DNA of 36,660 nucleotides from the NCBI GenBank assembly GCA_019155205.2, contig JAHNZQ020000002.1, positions 1 through 36,660 on the forward strand, in the 5' to 3' direction. A program made the translations under genes and the position numbers. Below are positions 1-9,243 of this stretch, piece after piece. Numbering within the stretch: position 1 is the stretch's first letter; each line of letters starts with the position of its first letter. Below the pieces are notes generated by a model. That model did not search any database and was not told the DNA's origin. It saw nothing but the letters and a program-made list of their open reading frames with translations. Origin of the DNA: Gracilaria vermiculophylla. Taxonomy: Eukaryota > Rhodophyta > Florideophyceae > Gracilariales > Gracilariaceae.

Positions 1-426
1 GCTAGACGGAAAGACCCTGTGCACCTTTACTATAACTTTATAATGCTAATGAAAATTAAATGTGTAGGATAAGTGGGAGTTAAATTAACAATCTTGAAAT
101 ACCACTCTTTTAATTTTTTATAGCTTACCATGGTTAATCCTGGGACATTGTATAGTGGATAGTTTTACTGGGGCGGTAGCCTCCTAAAAAGTAACGGAGG
201 CGTGCAAAGATAAGTTCAAACTGTATAGAAATCAGTTGTAGAGTATAATGGTATAAGCTTATCTGACTGTGTGACTTACAAGTCAAGCAGAAATGTTATA
301 TTTATAATAATATAATGTTGGTCATAGTGATCCGGTGATTCTGTATGGAAAGGTCATCGCTAACGGATAAAAGGTACGCCAGGGATAACAGGCTAATGAC
401 TCTTGAGAGATCATATCGACGGAGTC

Positions 427-461
<35 letters not shown>

Positions 462-802
462 AGATGAAAAAGGTTCCAAGGGTTTGGCTGTTCGCCAATT
501 AAAGTGGTACGTGAGCTGGGTTTAGAACGTTGTGAAACAGTTCGGTCTCTATCTACCATTGATGTTAAGTATTGAAAAGATCTAACTCTAGTACGAGAGG
601 ACTGAGAAGGATATACCGATGGTGAACTAGTTGTAATGTCAATTGCATCGCTAGGTAGCTACGTATAGAAAAAATAATGACTGAATGAATATAAGTTCGA
701 ATTTTACTTTAAAACAAATACTTATGAATTCGTAATAGATTATTACGTTGATAGGTTAATAGTGTATATATAGTAATATATTAAGCTGATTAATACTAAA
801 TA
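1..802 (+). rRNA. rnl: Large-subunit rRNA, 3' part (partial, cut by window start)
   Basis: This is the 3' third of a bacterial-type 23S-like rRNA. It opens in the conserved domain V segment around the macrolide-binding adenosines (gacggaaagacc at 6-17). It continues through the peptidyl-transferase region and the sarcin-ricin loop (agtacgagagga at 590-601), and ends near 802 after the typical final helix ending in tactaaat. No intron interrupts it. The 5' part lies at the other end of the window (34828-36660), so the molecule is circular or the contig was cut here. The 3' end is approximate and is followed at once by a perfect 15-bp hairpin and trnN. Confidence 0.96.
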
Positions 803-806
803 TTTA

Positions 807-842
807 AAATTTTATTGGAACTTAATGGTTCCAATAAAATTT
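807..842. repeat. 15-bp perfect inverted repeat after rnl
   Basis: Arms 807-821 and 828-842 are exact reverse complements around a 6-nt loop. The hairpin fills the whole gap between the rnl 3' end and trnN. Inferred role: processing or 3'-end formation of the rRNA transcript. Confidence 0.85.
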
Positions 843-844
843 AA

Positions 845-917
845 TCCCTTATAGCTCAGTTGGTAGAGCAAATGACTGTTAATCATTGTGTCACAGGTTC
901 AAGTCCTGTTAAGGGAG
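845..917 (+). tRNA. trnN(guu): tRNA-Asn (GUU)
   Basis: Full cloverleaf: acceptor TCCCTTA/TAAGGGA, D-arm with GGTAGAGC, anticodon loop containing GTT, T-loop TTCAAGT, discriminator G. It lies 2 nt after the rnl hairpin and reads AAY codons. Confidence 0.96.
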
Positions 918-932
918 TTCATTATTTTAGTT

Positions 933-1016
933 GGAAAGGTGGCTGAGTGGTTTAAGGCGTTGGTTTGCTAAATCAATATATGAATAATATCATGGGTTCA
1001 AATCCCATTCTTTCCA
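933..1016 (+). tRNA. trnS(gcu): tRNA-Ser (GCU), class II
   Basis: 84 nt with a long variable arm, acceptor GGAAAGG/TCTTTCC closed by one G-U pair, anticodon GCT, T-loop TTCAAAT, discriminator A. It reads AGY serine codons and is followed by a palindrome. Confidence 0.95.
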
Positions 1017-1018
1017 TC

Positions 1019-1046
1019 AACAATTTAGGAATATTCCTAAATTGTT
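1019..1046. repeat. Perfect 28-nt palindrome after trnS
   Basis: Two 14-nt arms meet with no spacer, so an RNA hairpin would use the central four bases as its loop. It lies between trnS(GCU) and nad4L. One of the punctuation hairpins of this genome; role inferred only. Confidence 0.85.
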
Positions 1047-1117
1047 AAAATAAAGAACTAATAATAAAATTTAATAATTCATAATTATTAAATATAAAAA
1101 TAAAATAATATAAATTT

Positions 1118-1426
1118 ATGATAATTGATTTAGTAAATTATTTAACTATAGCTATGACATTATTTTTATTAGGTATTTGTGGTATTTTCTTAAATCGAAA
1201 AAATATTATTATTATGTTAATGTCAATTGAATTAATGTTATTAGCTATAAATTTTAATTTTATTATTTTTTCAGTATATTTAGATGATATCATTGGACAA
1301 TTATTTGCATTATTTATTTTAACAGTAGCAGCAGCTGAATCAGCTATTGGATTAGCTATTTTAGTCGTTTATTATCGAGTAAATGGAACAATTGCTGTTC
1401 AATATATTAATTTAATAAAATCTTAA
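1118..1426 (+). CDS. nad4L: NADH dehydrogenase subunit 4L
   Basis: Complex I membrane-arm subunit in the inner membrane, equivalent to bacterial NuoK, part of the proton-translocating path. The 102-residue product has three membrane helices (roughly 8-26, 30-52, 60-88). The family signature is visible: the [13 protein letters not shown] stretch with the buried Glu of helix 2, and the [11 protein letters not shown] segment in helix 3 with the second conserved Glu. Length is normal for the family. Start is ATG and stop TAA. It sits between trnS(GCU) and trnI(GAU), so both transcript ends could be released by tRNA processing. Confidence 0.97.
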   Translation: MIIDLVNYLTIAMTLFLLGICGIFLNRKNIIIMLMSIELMLLAINFNFIIFSVYLDDIIGQLFALFILTVAAAESAIGLAILVVYYRVNGTIAVQYINLIKS

Positions 1427-1434
1427 TCATTCTA

Positions 1435-1507
1435 GAGTCTATAACTCAATAGGTAGAGTGTACCTTTGATAAGGGTAAAGTTAGTAGTTCAAATCTACTT
1501 AGACTCA
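1435..1507 (+). tRNA. trnI(gau): tRNA-Ile (GAU)
   Basis: Acceptor GAGTCTA/TAGACTC, anticodon stem TACCT/GGGTA, loop TTGATAA with anticodon GAT, T-loop TTCAAAT, discriminator A. It reads ATY; ATA is left to a second isoleucine tRNA at 34178. Confidence 0.94.
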
Positions 1508-1744
1508 ATAATGATCAAAACCCTTATTTCTATCTTTTAAAAAAATAAGGGTTTTTACAATTAACTTATTTACTTATTTTTCATTAATAATTTAATAATT
1601 TACTTATTTACTTATTTAATAATTTACTTATTTTCCATTACTCATTTATTTATTTAATAATTTACTTTTTTTTTCTTCCTAATTTAATATTTTGTTTTTT
1701 TTTCGATATAATAAATAGTCCATTAAAAATATAAAAATTATATT
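1508..1744. other. AT-rich non-coding stretch with short repeats
   Basis: Longest clearly non-genic part of the window. After the hairpin at 1517-1555 it consists of T-rich, C-poor sequence built from variants of ttacttattta. The 15-mer TTTAATAATTTACTT occurs exactly three times (1591, 1615, 1653), followed by long T tracts (1664-1702). There is no tRNA and no ORF until 1745. Together with its place just upstream of the non-conserved ORFs, this makes it a candidate control or replication region or an insertion scar. Neither can be shown from sequence alone. Confidence 0.6.
1517..1555 (+). terminator. 13-bp hairpin followed by T run
   Basis: Arms 1517-1529 and 1543-1555 are exact complements (AAAACCCTTATTT) with a 13-nt loop, and the 3' arm runs into Ts. 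The form resembles an intrinsic terminator, but the mitochondrial-type phage RNA polymerase need not respond to it. It may equally be an RNA 3'-end or processing structure after trnI. Confidence 0.5.
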
Positions 1745-1864
1745 ATGAATAAATTTAATTTTAAAGTACATAGTATTTTAATTACAATAATGATCATTAT
1801 GGGTTTCATACGGTTTCAATTTAATGAACCAAATATTTTAAACATGTTATTAGTAATAAAATAG
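1745..1864 (+). CDS. Small hypothetical hydrophobic ORF (39 aa)
   Basis: ATG to TAG open frame of 39 codons upstream of the 374-aa ORF and on the same strand, with 40 nt between them. The product has a basic N-terminus (MNKFNFKVHS) then a hydrophobic run (ILITIMIIMGFI) that could span a membrane, then a short polar tail. No family is recognised. In DNA this AT-rich a short ORF can arise by chance. The single membrane segment and its place before a membrane-protein ORF are the only reasons to list it. Confidence 0.25.
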   Translation: MNKFNFKVHSILITIMIIMGFIRFQFNEPNILNMLLVIK

Positions 1865-1904
1865 TTAATATTATTTTATTACATATAATTTGTTATTAAT
1901 ATTC

Positions 1905-3029
1905 ATGATTTTATCATTTTTATATTTACTGTGTTATAATTATTTATTAAAAGATATAATAATAAATAATATGGGCTCTGTAATTCTAATAGGGATGACT
2001 TTAGGTGTGATCAATATGATGTTATCTCACTTTTATTCTACTAGATTAGATCCCATTTATCAAGGAAGTATTCAATTATTTCATTTTTTTAGAATTATTT
2101 TTATAATTGTATTAATAAATCATCTATTAATATTAATACAATTAAAGTTTACACCTATAGATTATAAAATCATTTGTATTGGTGTTCCATTATTATTTAT
2201 ATCTTTTATCTTATATTTTATTGGATTTATAAAATCGTATTTAGTTAAATTGAATACTCATTTAGCTGTTGTTAAAGACAATTCGGTAAAGTTATTTATT
2301 GATAATATTATAATAGCAATCAATGCTGAAATTAGTTATGGACATATATTACTATTCTTTGGATATTTTTGTGTTATGTTAAGTCAAATTTTTCTTCCAT
2401 TGACGATTATTTTACTATTTTTTATATTTTTTACATATTTTGATAAATATTTTTTAGAATATGAAATAAAATATAATCAGTATAAATTAAGTCAACCAGT
2501 ATTCAAAAAATTTAATAACTTTTATTATGCTGGTAAATCATCATCTAATTTTGAAGGTAGTGTATCTTCAGATGAAGATGGAAAATTGGAATTTATGTTT
2601 AAATATAATCCCGAAGATATGGTTACATCTACAAGTGATGGATGTAATAAAATGCTTGAAATGATATTTAAGGATCAAATGGAGACACAAGATAAAATTA
2701 ATTCTGCTGCAGAATTAATTGATCGGTTAGCAAGCGACAACTCATCAAAATCGATAGAGGCGATTGAGCAATCACGAATTAATATAATGGATTTAAGACA
2801 GAGGTATTCAATTTTAAATGAACAAAAAGTATCTGTGCATAAGCTTCAACTAAAGCTATTAACCTATTCAAATGACAGGATAAACACTCATTATAGAGTT
2901 AGAAACCTAGCGTTTGCTGGAGTAACTTTAGTAACTATAGGAATGGGACTTTTATATTATAATACAGATGTCTTTTTAGATAAAACACAACATATGGAAT
3001 CGAATGAAATTTCAACAAAAGATCCATAA
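1905..3029 (+). CDS. Unidentified multi-pass membrane protein with coiled-coil region and C-terminal anchor (374 aa)
   Basis: No family recognised. The first ATG is at 1905; five codons further upstream only a TTG is available. Hydrophobic segments lie near residues 1-15, 24-42, 59-80, 89-109 and 145-180 (probably two helices). A soluble region follows with an acidic Ser/Asp stretch (about 219-225), KYNPEDM (about 233-239) and a helix-rich, probably coiled-coil part (about 247-330). A final glycine-rich hydrophobic segment (about 335-352) and a polar tail end the protein. The 455-aa ORF at 31716 has the same order of parts, which suggests paralogy or shared origin. By eye, codons such as AGG, AAG, GAG, TCG and CTA look commoner here than in respiratory genes. 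Possible sources are an integrated mitochondrial plasmid or a very diverged resident gene. Confidence 0.7.
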   Translation: MILSFLYLLCYNYLLKDIIINNMGSVILIGMTLGVINMMLSHFYSTRLDPIYQGSIQLFHFFRIIFIIVLINHLLILIQLKFTPIDYKIICIGVPLLFISFILYFIGFIKSYLVKLNTHLAVVKDNSVKLFIDNIIIAINAEISYGHILLFFGYFCVMLSQIFLPLTIILLFFIFFTYFDKYFLEYEIKYNQYKLSQPVFKKFNNFYYAGKSSSNFEGSVSSDEDGKLEFMFKYNPEDMVTSTSDGCNKMLEMIFKDQMETQDKINSAAELIDRLASDNSSKSIEAIEQSRINIMDLRQRYSILNEQKVSVHKLQLKLLTYSNDRINTHYRVRNLAFAGVTLVTIGMGLLYYNTDVFLDKTQHMESNEISTKDP

Positions 3030-3046
3030 ATTATTACTATTAACAG

Positions 3047-3075
3047 ATAAGTTCTTATAAGAAATAAGAACTTAT
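3047..3075. repeat. 12-bp perfect hairpin after the 374-aa ORF
   Basis: Arms 3047-3058 and 3064-3075 are exact complements with loop AAGAA, 17 nt after the ORF stop and 6 nt before trnV. Same punctuation pattern as at conserved genes, so this ORF is framed like a resident gene. Confidence 0.8.
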
Positions 3076-3081
3076 GCTAAG

Positions 3082-3154
3082 AGATACTTAGCTCAATTGG
3101 TAGAGCGATTCGTTTACACCGAATAGGTTAATGGTTCAAGTCCATTAGTATCTA
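3082..3154 (+). tRNA. trnV(uac): tRNA-Val (UAC)
   Basis: Acceptor AGATACT/AGTATCT, anticodon stem ATTCG/CGAAT around loop TTTACAC with anticodon TAC, T-loop TTCAAGT, discriminator A. The only valine tRNA found, so it must read all GTN codons. Confidence 0.95.
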
Positions 3155-3198
3155 AATACATTTTTAAAAATGTAATAAAATATATAAAATAAAATATT

Positions 3199-3999
3199 AT
3201 GTCAGGTCATATACAAAGACATCCATATCATTTAGTAGATCCTAGCCCATGGCCATTAGTAGGTGCAATATCAGCTTTAGTAACTACAGTTGGTGGAGTA
3301 ATGTATATGCATTCATATATTGGAGGAAGTTTTGTATTACCATTAGGTTTATTTATGGTAATGTATACAATGTATGTTTGGTGGAAAGATGTGATTCGTG
3401 AAGGAACTTACGAAGGACATCATACTAAAACAGTTCAAGTAGGTTTACGTTACGGTATGATCTTATTTATTGTTTCAGAAATCATGTTTTTTTTTGCATT
3501 TTTTTGGGCTTATTTTGCATCAAGTGTAGCTCCAGCAATTGAAATTGGATCAATTTGGCCTCCAGCAGGAATTAATGTATTAGATCCATTTGAAGTACCA
3601 TTTTTAAATACAATTATATTATTATTATCTGGAGCAACAGTAACTTGGGCACATCATGCAATTGTAAGTGGAAATCGTAAAGAAACAATTTTAGGTTTAA
3701 TTTTTACTGTAATTTTAGCTGTAACATTTACTGGTTTACAATTATTTGAATATATTGATGCTACATTTAAAATTTCAGATGGAATTTATGGATCAACATT
3801 TTATATGGCTACTGGATTCCATGGATTTCATGTAATTATTGGTACAATTTTTTTATCAGTATGTTTATATCGTCAAATAAAATATCATTTTACACGTCAT
3901 CATCATTTTGGATTTGAAGCTGCTGCTTGGTATTGGCATTTTGTAGATGTTGTATGGTTATTTTTATTTGTAGCTATTTATTGGTGGGGAAGTATATAA
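3199..3999 (+). CDS. cox3: Cytochrome c oxidase subunit 3
   Basis: Core subunit of complex IV in the inner membrane; it stabilises the catalytic subunits and shapes oxygen and proton access. The 266-residue product starts with the family N-terminus ([12 protein letters not shown]) and has the seven expected membrane helices. Conserved stretches include EGHHTK, the [21 protein letters not shown] helix with its buried Glu, TGFHGFHV, and the C-terminal [14 protein letters not shown]. Length is typical. ATG start, TAA stop. It is followed by a 19-bp palindrome and then rps1. Confidence 0.98.
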   Translation: MSGHIQRHPYHLVDPSPWPLVGAISALVTTVGGVMYMHSYIGGSFVLPLGLFMVMYTMYVWWKDVIREGTYEGHHTKTVQVGLRYGMILFIVSEIMFFFAFFWAYFASSVAPAIEIGSIWPPAGINVLDPFEVPFLNTIILLLSGATVTWAHHAIVSGNRKETILGLIFTVILAVTFTGLQLFEYIDATFKISDGIYGSTFYMATGFHGFHVIIGTIFLSVCLYRQIKYHFTRHHHFGFEAAAWYWHFVDVVWLFLFVAIYWWGSI

Positions 4000-4002
4000 A
4001 AC

Positions 4003-4040
4003 AATTAATCTTTATTTATTTAAATAAATAAAGATTAATT
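4003..4040. repeat. 38-nt perfect palindrome between cox3 and rps1
   Basis: 19-nt arms (AATTAATCTTTATTTATTT and its complement) meet without spacer, beginning 3 nt after the cox3 stop. Likely a 3'-end hairpin of the cox3 message. Confidence 0.88.
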
Positions 4041-4062
4041 TATTAAGATTATTATTACAAGT

Positions 4063-4842
4063 ATGGAAAAACAATTAAAACAATATATACAAAATAATAT
4101 TACTTTATTTTCAAGTAAATTAGTAAAAAAAGAAATTGAAACTAAAAATAACATTATTTTTTTAACATTTACTTTTAAAAATAATAAAAGTATACAACTT
4201 CCATTTCATTTGTTAAATTATGAAAATAATTATATTTTAAACACTTATAAATTTAAAAAATTAAAAAATAAAATTCTTTTATATAAAAATCCGAGATTAA
4301 AACAATTATATTCAAATTATTTAATTGAAAATAAAAGGATGAAGGGTGTTGTACTAATACGAAATAATGGAGGATATTTAATTGGTTTAAATGGAATTAC
4401 AAGTTTTTTACCAAAAAGTCATCGTAAAAATTTTAAAGTACATAGATTATATTTTAAATATTTTTATTTTTTTTATCCATTAAATCCATTTAATATGGTA
4501 ATTAGTCGTAGAGTAATGAATCCAAATCAATTTTATAATAGTTTTATTGGTGTAAATTTAACATTAATAAAATTTTATCGTAAAAAATATAAAAAAAAGA
4601 AAGATTATTTTGAAAGGTATCAAACAAAAATTTTTAAAGGTTTTTTATTATTATATCATTATATAATTAGACAAAAAAAAAATATAAAAAAAAAAGATCA
4701 TATTTATGTAAATAAATATTTTTATAGAAATAAAAGACGTAAACAAAATCGTAAATTATTTAGTGATCAAGAAATTAGTCATTATAATGAATCTGAAAAA
4801 GATGCATATCAATTATGGAGTCAACTTTATCGTATAAGATAA
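4063..4842 (+). CDS. rps1: Ribosomal protein S1, single recognisable S1 domain
   Basis: Small-subunit protein that helps mRNA reach the ribosome in bacteria. One S1/OB-fold domain is visible: KGVVLIRNNGGYLIGLNGITSFLPKSH at about 94-120 (Gly-rich strand turn, then the 'G-I-x-x-F-L-P' signature), continued by NPFNMVISRR at about 147-156, the equivalent of the bacterial 'NNVVVSRR' strand. The rest of the 259 residues is basic, Lys/Tyr/Asn-rich and not clearly alignable, with about 90 residues before the domain and about 100 after. Bacterial S1 has six such domains; mitochondrial copies are shorter. Followed by trnA on the same strand. Confidence 0.82.
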   Translation: MEKQLKQYIQNNITLFSSKLVKKEIETKNNIIFLTFTFKNNKSIQLPFHLLNYENNYILNTYKFKKLKNKILLYKNPRLKQLYSNYLIENKRMKGVVLIRNNGGYLIGLNGITSFLPKSHRKNFKVHRLYFKYFYFFYPLNPFNMVISRRVMNPNQFYNSFIGVNLTLIKFYRKKYKKKKDYFERYQTKIFKGFLLLYHYIIRQKKNIKKKDHIYVNKYFYRNKRRKQNRKLFSDQEISHYNESEKDAYQLWSQLYRIR

Positions 4843-4858
4843 AATTAACTCCATAAAA

Positions 4859-4931
4859 GGGGATATAGCTCAATTGGTAGAGCGTATGTTTTGCATACAT
4901 AAGGTTATTGGTTCAAGTCCAATTATCTCCA
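4859..4931 (+). tRNA. trnA(ugc): tRNA-Ala (UGC)
   Basis: Acceptor GGGGATA/TATCTCC, anticodon stem TATGT/ACATA, loop TTTGCAT with anticodon TGC, discriminator A. The G3-U70 wobble pair, the universal identity element for alanyl-tRNA synthetase, is present (third base pair is G-T). It lies 2 nt before the end of minus-strand rps4. Confidence 0.96.
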
Positions 4932-4933
4932 AA

Positions 4934-5725
4934 TTAACGTGTATAATATTGTTTTACAAATTCATGATTTGTTTTTGTATGATATGGAATTTCATTTATA
5001 GTTGGATAATATAAAAATATTATACTCATTGTATTATAATTTGTTTCAAAATAATTTGGATGATTTATAATAAATGTATTATTTTTTATATTAAATAAAA
5101 TATTTTCATTAATAAATGGAATTGCTTTTTTTTTTATTTGAATTAAATCTCCTGGCTTAAGTTGGATATTACAATAACTTACAGGCTTATTATTAATTAA
5201 AATATTTTTATGCGAAATAAATTGTCTAATAAAAAAAAATGTATGAAGAAAATTATTTCTATATAAAATACTATCTAAACGTTGTTCAAATCCAATTAAA
5301 AAACTTTTATTTAAATTTCCAGAATATGATGTTAATTTATAATATAAAGTTGAAAATTCTTTTTCTGATAAATTATAATATTTTTTTAATCGTTGTTTTT
5401 CTAATAATTCATATTTAAATGAAATAGGTGTATTTTTTGTTTGTTTTTCAAGTAAATTATTTTTATAAAAATAATTAATTGAAATTAATTTATTTTGTTT
5501 TATTTTTAATAATTTTAATTTTTTTATTAATTTATTAATGTGAATTTTTTCTAAATTTAAAATAAATTTTAAAAAATAAAATAATTTATTTTTATTTAAT
5601 AAATATTTATTTTTTTTATATTTATAAATTGGAGTAAAATGTTTATCAATACGAATATCACGACCCCAAATATTTTGTTTAAGTTGTCTACATATATGAT
5701 ATTTATATTTATGTTTATGTGTCAT
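4934..5725 (-). CDS. rps4: Ribosomal protein S4
   Basis: Primary 16S-binding protein that nucleates small-subunit assembly. The 263-residue product begins MTHKHKYKY. The S4 RNA-binding domain is at about 148-200: [11 protein letters not shown], then [16 protein letters not shown], then [12 protein letters not shown], as in bacterial S4. Both ends are extended or diverged and rich in Lys, Asn and Ile. The start codon (5723-5725) faces that of nad7 (5767) with 41 nt between them, so the two genes probably share a divergent promoter region. Its 3' end abuts trnA on the opposite strand. Confidence 0.93.
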   Translation of the reverse strand: MTHKHKYKYHICRQLKQNIWGRDIRIDKHFTPIYKYKKNKYLLNKNKLFYFLKFILNLEKIHINKLIKKLKLLKIKQNKLISINYFYKNNLLEKQTKNTPISFKYELLEKQRLKKYYNLSEKEFSTLYYKLTSYSGNLNKSFLIGFEQRLDSILYRNNFLHTFFFIRQFISHKNILINNKPVSYCNIQLKPGDLIQIKKKAIPFINENILFNIKNNTFIINHPNYFETNYNTMSIIFLYYPTINEIPYHTKTNHEFVKQYYTR

Positions 5726-5766
5726 ATTTTTTTTTTAATATATTATTTAATAATAAAAAAATAAAA

Positions 5767-6957
5767 ATGAATCAATTAACAAAAGAAACAAAGATTAAAA
5801 ATTTTTCAATAAATTTTGGACCACAACATCCTGCAGCTCATGGAGTATTAAGATTAATATTAGAATTAGATGGAGAAGTAGTTGAACGTTGTGATCCACA
5901 TGTTGGATTATTACATAGAGGTACTGAAAAATTAATAGAATATAAAACATATTTACAAGCTTTACCATATTTTGATCGATTAGATTATGTATCAATGATG
6001 GCACAAGAACATGCTTATTCTTTAGCTGTAGAAAAATTATTAAATTGTACAGTTCCAGTAAGAGCACAATATATACGAGTAATTTTTGATGAAATAACAC
6101 GTATTTTAAATCATTTACTAGCTGTTTCAACTCATGCTTTAGATGTAGGTGCAATGACGCCATTTTTATATGCATTTGAAGAACGTGAAAAATTAATGGA
6201 ATTTTATGAACGTGTATCAGGAGCTCGTTTACATACAGCTTATGTTAGACCTGGAGGAGTTTCACAAGATTTACCAATTGGATTATTAGAAGATATTTAT
6301 TTATTTATTGAACAATTTTCAACACGTTTAGATGAAATTGAAGAATTATTAACTAATAATCGTATTTGGAAACAACGTTTAGTAGATATAGGAGTTGTAA
6401 CAGGTGAAGAAGCAATGAATTGGGGATTTTCAGGAGTAATGTTACGTGGGTCAGGAATTGAATGGGATATTCGTAAAGATGAGCCTTATGAAATTTATGA
6501 TAAATTAACATTTGAAATACCAATTGGATTAAATGGGGATTGTTATGATCGTTATTTAATTCGTATTCAAGAAATGCGTCAAAGTTTAAATATTATTTAT
6601 CAATGTTTAAATAATATTCCAAATGGTCCAATAAATATTCAAAATAATAAAATTACACCACCATCTCGTGCTCAAATGAAAGATTCAATGGAATCATTGA
6701 TTCATCATTTTAAATATTTTACTGAAGGTTATTCTGTTCCAAAAGGAGAAACATATACAATCCTTGAAGCTCCAAAAGGAGAATTTGGTGTTTATTTAGT
6801 ATCAAATGGAACAAATAAACCATATCGTTGTAAGATAAGAGCACCAGGATTTGCTCATTTACAAGGGTTAGATTTTATGTCAAAAGGACATATGATTGCA
6901 GATGTGGTTACAATAATTGGAACACAAGATATTGTATTTGGAGAAATTGATAGATAA
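5767..6957 (+). CDS. nad7: NADH dehydrogenase subunit 7 (49-kDa subunit)
   Basis: Peripheral-arm core subunit of complex I, equivalent to NuoD, which forms the quinone-binding cavity with the PSST subunit. The ATG at 5767 gives 396 residues, the usual length. The open frame extends upstream to a GTG at 5719, but that would overlap the rps4 start and add a tail not seen in the family. Signature stretches: [14 protein letters not shown] near the N-terminus, [14 protein letters not shown], the YVRPGGV segment, [23 protein letters not shown], and C-terminal [18 protein letters not shown]. The stop codon lies inside a 39-nt palindrome, followed by trnT. Confidence 0.98.
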   Translation: MNQLTKETKIKNFSINFGPQHPAAHGVLRLILELDGEVVERCDPHVGLLHRGTEKLIEYKTYLQALPYFDRLDYVSMMAQEHAYSLAVEKLLNCTVPVRAQYIRVIFDEITRILNHLLAVSTHALDVGAMTPFLYAFEEREKLMEFYERVSGARLHTAYVRPGGVSQDLPIGLLEDIYLFIEQFSTRLDEIEELLTNNRIWKQRLVDIGVVTGEEAMNWGFSGVMLRGSGIEWDIRKDEPYEIYDKLTFEIPIGLNGDCYDRYLIRIQEMRQSLNIIYQCLNNIPNGPINIQNNKITPPSRAQMKDSMESLIHHFKYFTEGYSVPKGETYTILEAPKGEFGVYLVSNGTNKPYRCKIRAPGFAHLQGLDFMSKGHMIADVVTIIGTQDIVFGEIDR

Positions 6958-6992
6958 TTTATTATATAATATTATATTATATAATAAATTAT
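6954..6992. repeat. 19-bp perfect hairpin overlapping the nad7 stop
   Basis: Arms 6954-6972 and 6974-6992 pair exactly around one base; all are A/T. The nad7 stop codon is in the left arm and trnT starts 2 nt after the right arm. Confidence 0.85.
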
Positions 6993-6994
6993 TT

Positions 6995-7067
6995 GCTGAA
7001 TTAACTCAATTGGTAGAGTGTTTGATTTGTAATCAAAAAGTTATAGGTTCAAGTCCTATATTCAGCA
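6995..7067 (+). tRNA. trnT(ugu): tRNA-Thr (UGU)
   Basis: Acceptor GCTGAAT/ATTCAGC, anticodon stem TTTGA/TCAAA, loop TTTGTAA with anticodon TGT, T-loop TTCAAGT, discriminator A. Only threonine tRNA found. Confidence 0.95.
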
Positions 7068-7092
7068 CACTTTAAACATAAAATATATAATT

Positions 7093-9111
7093 ATGTATTT
7101 ATTAATAATTTTTTTACCTTTAATAGGAGCAATTATAACAGGATTTTTTGGAAGATCAATTGGTAAAACAGGAGCAACAATAATTTCAACTGGAAGTGTT
7201 GGAATTGCTACTTTAATTTCATTAATTGGATTTTATCAAATAGGATTATTAGGAACACCAATTTATATTAAATTATTTACTTGGATTGATTCAGGAATGT
7301 TACAAGCTTCATGGGGATTAATGTTTGACAGTTTAACAATTATTATGTGTATTGTAGTTACAATTGTATCAACATTAGTTCATTTATATTCAATTGAATA
7401 TATGAGTGAAGATCCACATATACAACGATTTATGGCTTATTTATCATTATTTACATTTTTTATGTTAATGTTAGTTACATCAGATAATTTTATTCAATTA
7501 TTTTTAGGATGGGAAGGAGTTGGATTATCATCTTATTTATTAATTAATTTTTGGTATACACGTATTGAAGCAAATAAAGCAGCAATGAAAGCAATGATTG
7601 TAAATCGAATAGGAGATTTTGGATTAAGTTTAGGAATTTTTGCAATCTTTTTTATCTTTAAATCTGTAGATTTTGCTACAATTTTTGCTATTGTACCATA
7701 TTTTACTGATACTTCATTTATTTTTTTAAATTATTCAATGGATCAATTAACAGTAATTTGTATTTTATTATTTGTAGGAGCAGTTGGTAAATCAGCTCAA
7801 ATTGGATTACATACTTGGTTACCAGATGCAATGGAAGGTCCAACACCTGTATCAGCTTTAATTCATGCTGCTACAATGGTAACAGCTGGAGTTTTTTTAA
7901 TTATTAGATGTTCTCCATTATTTGAGTATGCTCCTAATGCTTTATTAGTAGTTACATTTGTAGGAGCAATTACAGCATTTTTTGCGGCTACAACAGGTAT
8001 ACTTCAAAATGATTTAAAGCGTGTAATTGCTTATTCTACATGTAGTCAATTAGGATATATGGTTTTTGCATGTGGTATATCAAATTATTCAGTAAGTATG
8101 TTTCATTTAATGAATCATGCTTTTTTTAAAGCTTTATTATTTTTAAGTGCCGGATCTGTAATTCATGCAATGAATGATGAACAAGATATGCGAAAAATGG
8201 GTGGATTAGTACAAATTATTCCATTTACTTATTCAATGATGTTAATTGGATCTTTATCTTTAATGGGATTTCCATTTTTAACTGGATTTTATTCAAAAGA
8301 TGTTATTTTAGAATTAGCATATGCAAAATATAATATTGATAGTTATTTTGCTTATTGGTTAGGTACAATATCAGCTTTATTTACTTCGTTTTATTCAATT
8401 CGTTTATTATATTTAACATTTTTAAGTAATAGTAATGGATATAAACAAACGCTTCAAAATGCTCATGATGCACCTTTATTAATGAGTATTCCATTAATTG
8501 TTTTAGCGTTTGGAAGTATTTTTGTTGGATATTTAACACGTGATATGATAATTGGATTAGGTACTGATTTTTGGGGAAATTCTATATTTATTTTACCAGA
8601 TCATTTAACTATTTTAGATTCTGAATTTCTTCCATATTATATTAAATTAATTCCAGTTATTTTTAGTATTAGTGGAGCTATTTTAGCATTTTTTTTATAT
8701 CATTTTTATTCTTCATTTTTATTTAAAATAAAATTTACTCACTTTGGAAAAACAATTTATTCTTTTTTAAATAAAAAATGGTATTTTGATAAAATTTATA
8801 ATCAATATATTGTTATAAATGCATTATCATTTGGATATAATGTGTCATTTAAAACATTAGATCGTGGTATTATTGAATTAATTGGTCCATATGGATTAAC
8901 ATTAACAATTAATAAATTAATTAAAAAAGTTAATCAAATTCAAACTGGATATGTGTATCATTATGCATTTATTATGTTAATTGGATTATTATTATTCTTA
9001 ACATTAATTGGTTTATGGAATTTTTTATCATTATTTTATTTTATTGATATAAAATTATATTTTATTATTATTGCAATTATATTAAATTATACAATTTTAC
9101 GTATTAAATAA
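7093..9111 (+). CDS. nad5: NADH dehydrogenase subunit 5
   Basis: Largest membrane-arm subunit of complex I, equivalent to NuoL, with an antiporter-like proton channel and a long lateral helix at the C-terminus. The product is 672 residues, a normal length. Visible signatures: [34 protein letters not shown] (conserved Glu in GWEG), [38 protein letters not shown] with the channel His, and [14 protein letters not shown]. The C-terminal part (about 560 on) is more diverged and ends in a hydrophobic segment. ATG start after trnT; followed by a 14-bp hairpin and trnY. Confidence 0.98.
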   Translation: MYLLIIFLPLIGAIITGFFGRSIGKTGATIISTGSVGIATLISLIGFYQIGLLGTPIYIKLFTWIDSGMLQASWGLMFDSLTIIMCIVVTIVSTLVHLYSIEYMSEDPHIQRFMAYLSLFTFFMLMLVTSDNFIQLFLGWEGVGLSSYLLINFWYTRIEANKAAMKAMIVNRIGDFGLSLGIFAIFFIFKSVDFATIFAIVPYFTDTSFIFLNYSMDQLTVICILLFVGAVGKSAQIGLHTWLPDAMEGPTPVSALIHAATMVTAGVFLIIRCSPLFEYAPNALLVVTFVGAITAFFAATTGILQNDLKRVIAYSTCSQLGYMVFACGISNYSVSMFHLMNHAFFKALLFLSAGSVIHAMNDEQDMRKMGGLVQIIPFTYSMMLIGSLSLMGFPFLTGFYSKDVILELAYAKYNIDSYFAYWLGTISALFTSFYSIRLLYLTFLSNSNGYKQTLQNAHDAPLLMSIPLIVLAFGSIFVGYLTRDMIIGLGTDFWGNSIFILPDHLTILDSEFLPYYIKLIPVIFSISGAILAFFLYHFYSSFLFKIKFTHFGKTIYSFLNKKWYFDKIYNQYIVINALSFGYNVSFKTLDRGIIELIGPYGLTLTINKLIKKVNQIQTGYVYHYAFIMLIGLLLFLTLIGLWNFLSLFYFIDIKLYFIIIAIILNYTILRIK

Positions 9112-9138
9112 ATCTATAGAATTACTATAGATTTATTT
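9106..9138. repeat. 14-bp perfect hairpin overlapping the nad5 stop
   Basis: Arms AAATAAATCTATAG (9106-9119) and its complement (9125-9138) with a 5-nt loop. It covers the nad5 stop and ends 2 nt before trnY. Confidence 0.85.
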
Positions 9139-9140
9139 TT

Positions 9141-9222
9141 GAAGAAGTGGCAGAGCGGTTGATTGCGATAGACTGTAAATCTATTTCCTTAGGACACATA
9201 GGTTCAAATCCTATCTTCTTCA
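9141..9222 (+). tRNA. trnY(gua): tRNA-Tyr (GUA), class II
   Basis: 82 nt with a long variable arm, as in bacterial tRNA-Tyr. Acceptor GAAGAAG/CTTCTTC, anticodon GTA in the stem AGACT.../...ATCT region, T-loop TTCAAAT, discriminator A. Confidence 0.95.
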
Positions 9223-9243
9223 ATTAAATAGAATTTAATAAAA

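Noticed and set aside
302..559. 85-aa minus-strand open frame
   Set aside because: Lies wholly inside conserved LSU rRNA sequence.
1561..1670. CRISPR-like or minisatellite array
   Set aside because: The repeats are only 15 nt, imperfectly spaced (24 and 38 nt) and low in complexity; no spacers or associated genes.
5719..5766. Upstream extension of nad7 from a GTG
   Set aside because: It would overlap rps4 and add residues foreign to the family; the ATG at 5767 gives the standard N-terminus.
5795..6175. 126-aa minus-strand open frame
   Set aside because: Antisense shadow of nad7, low-complexity His/Leu composition.
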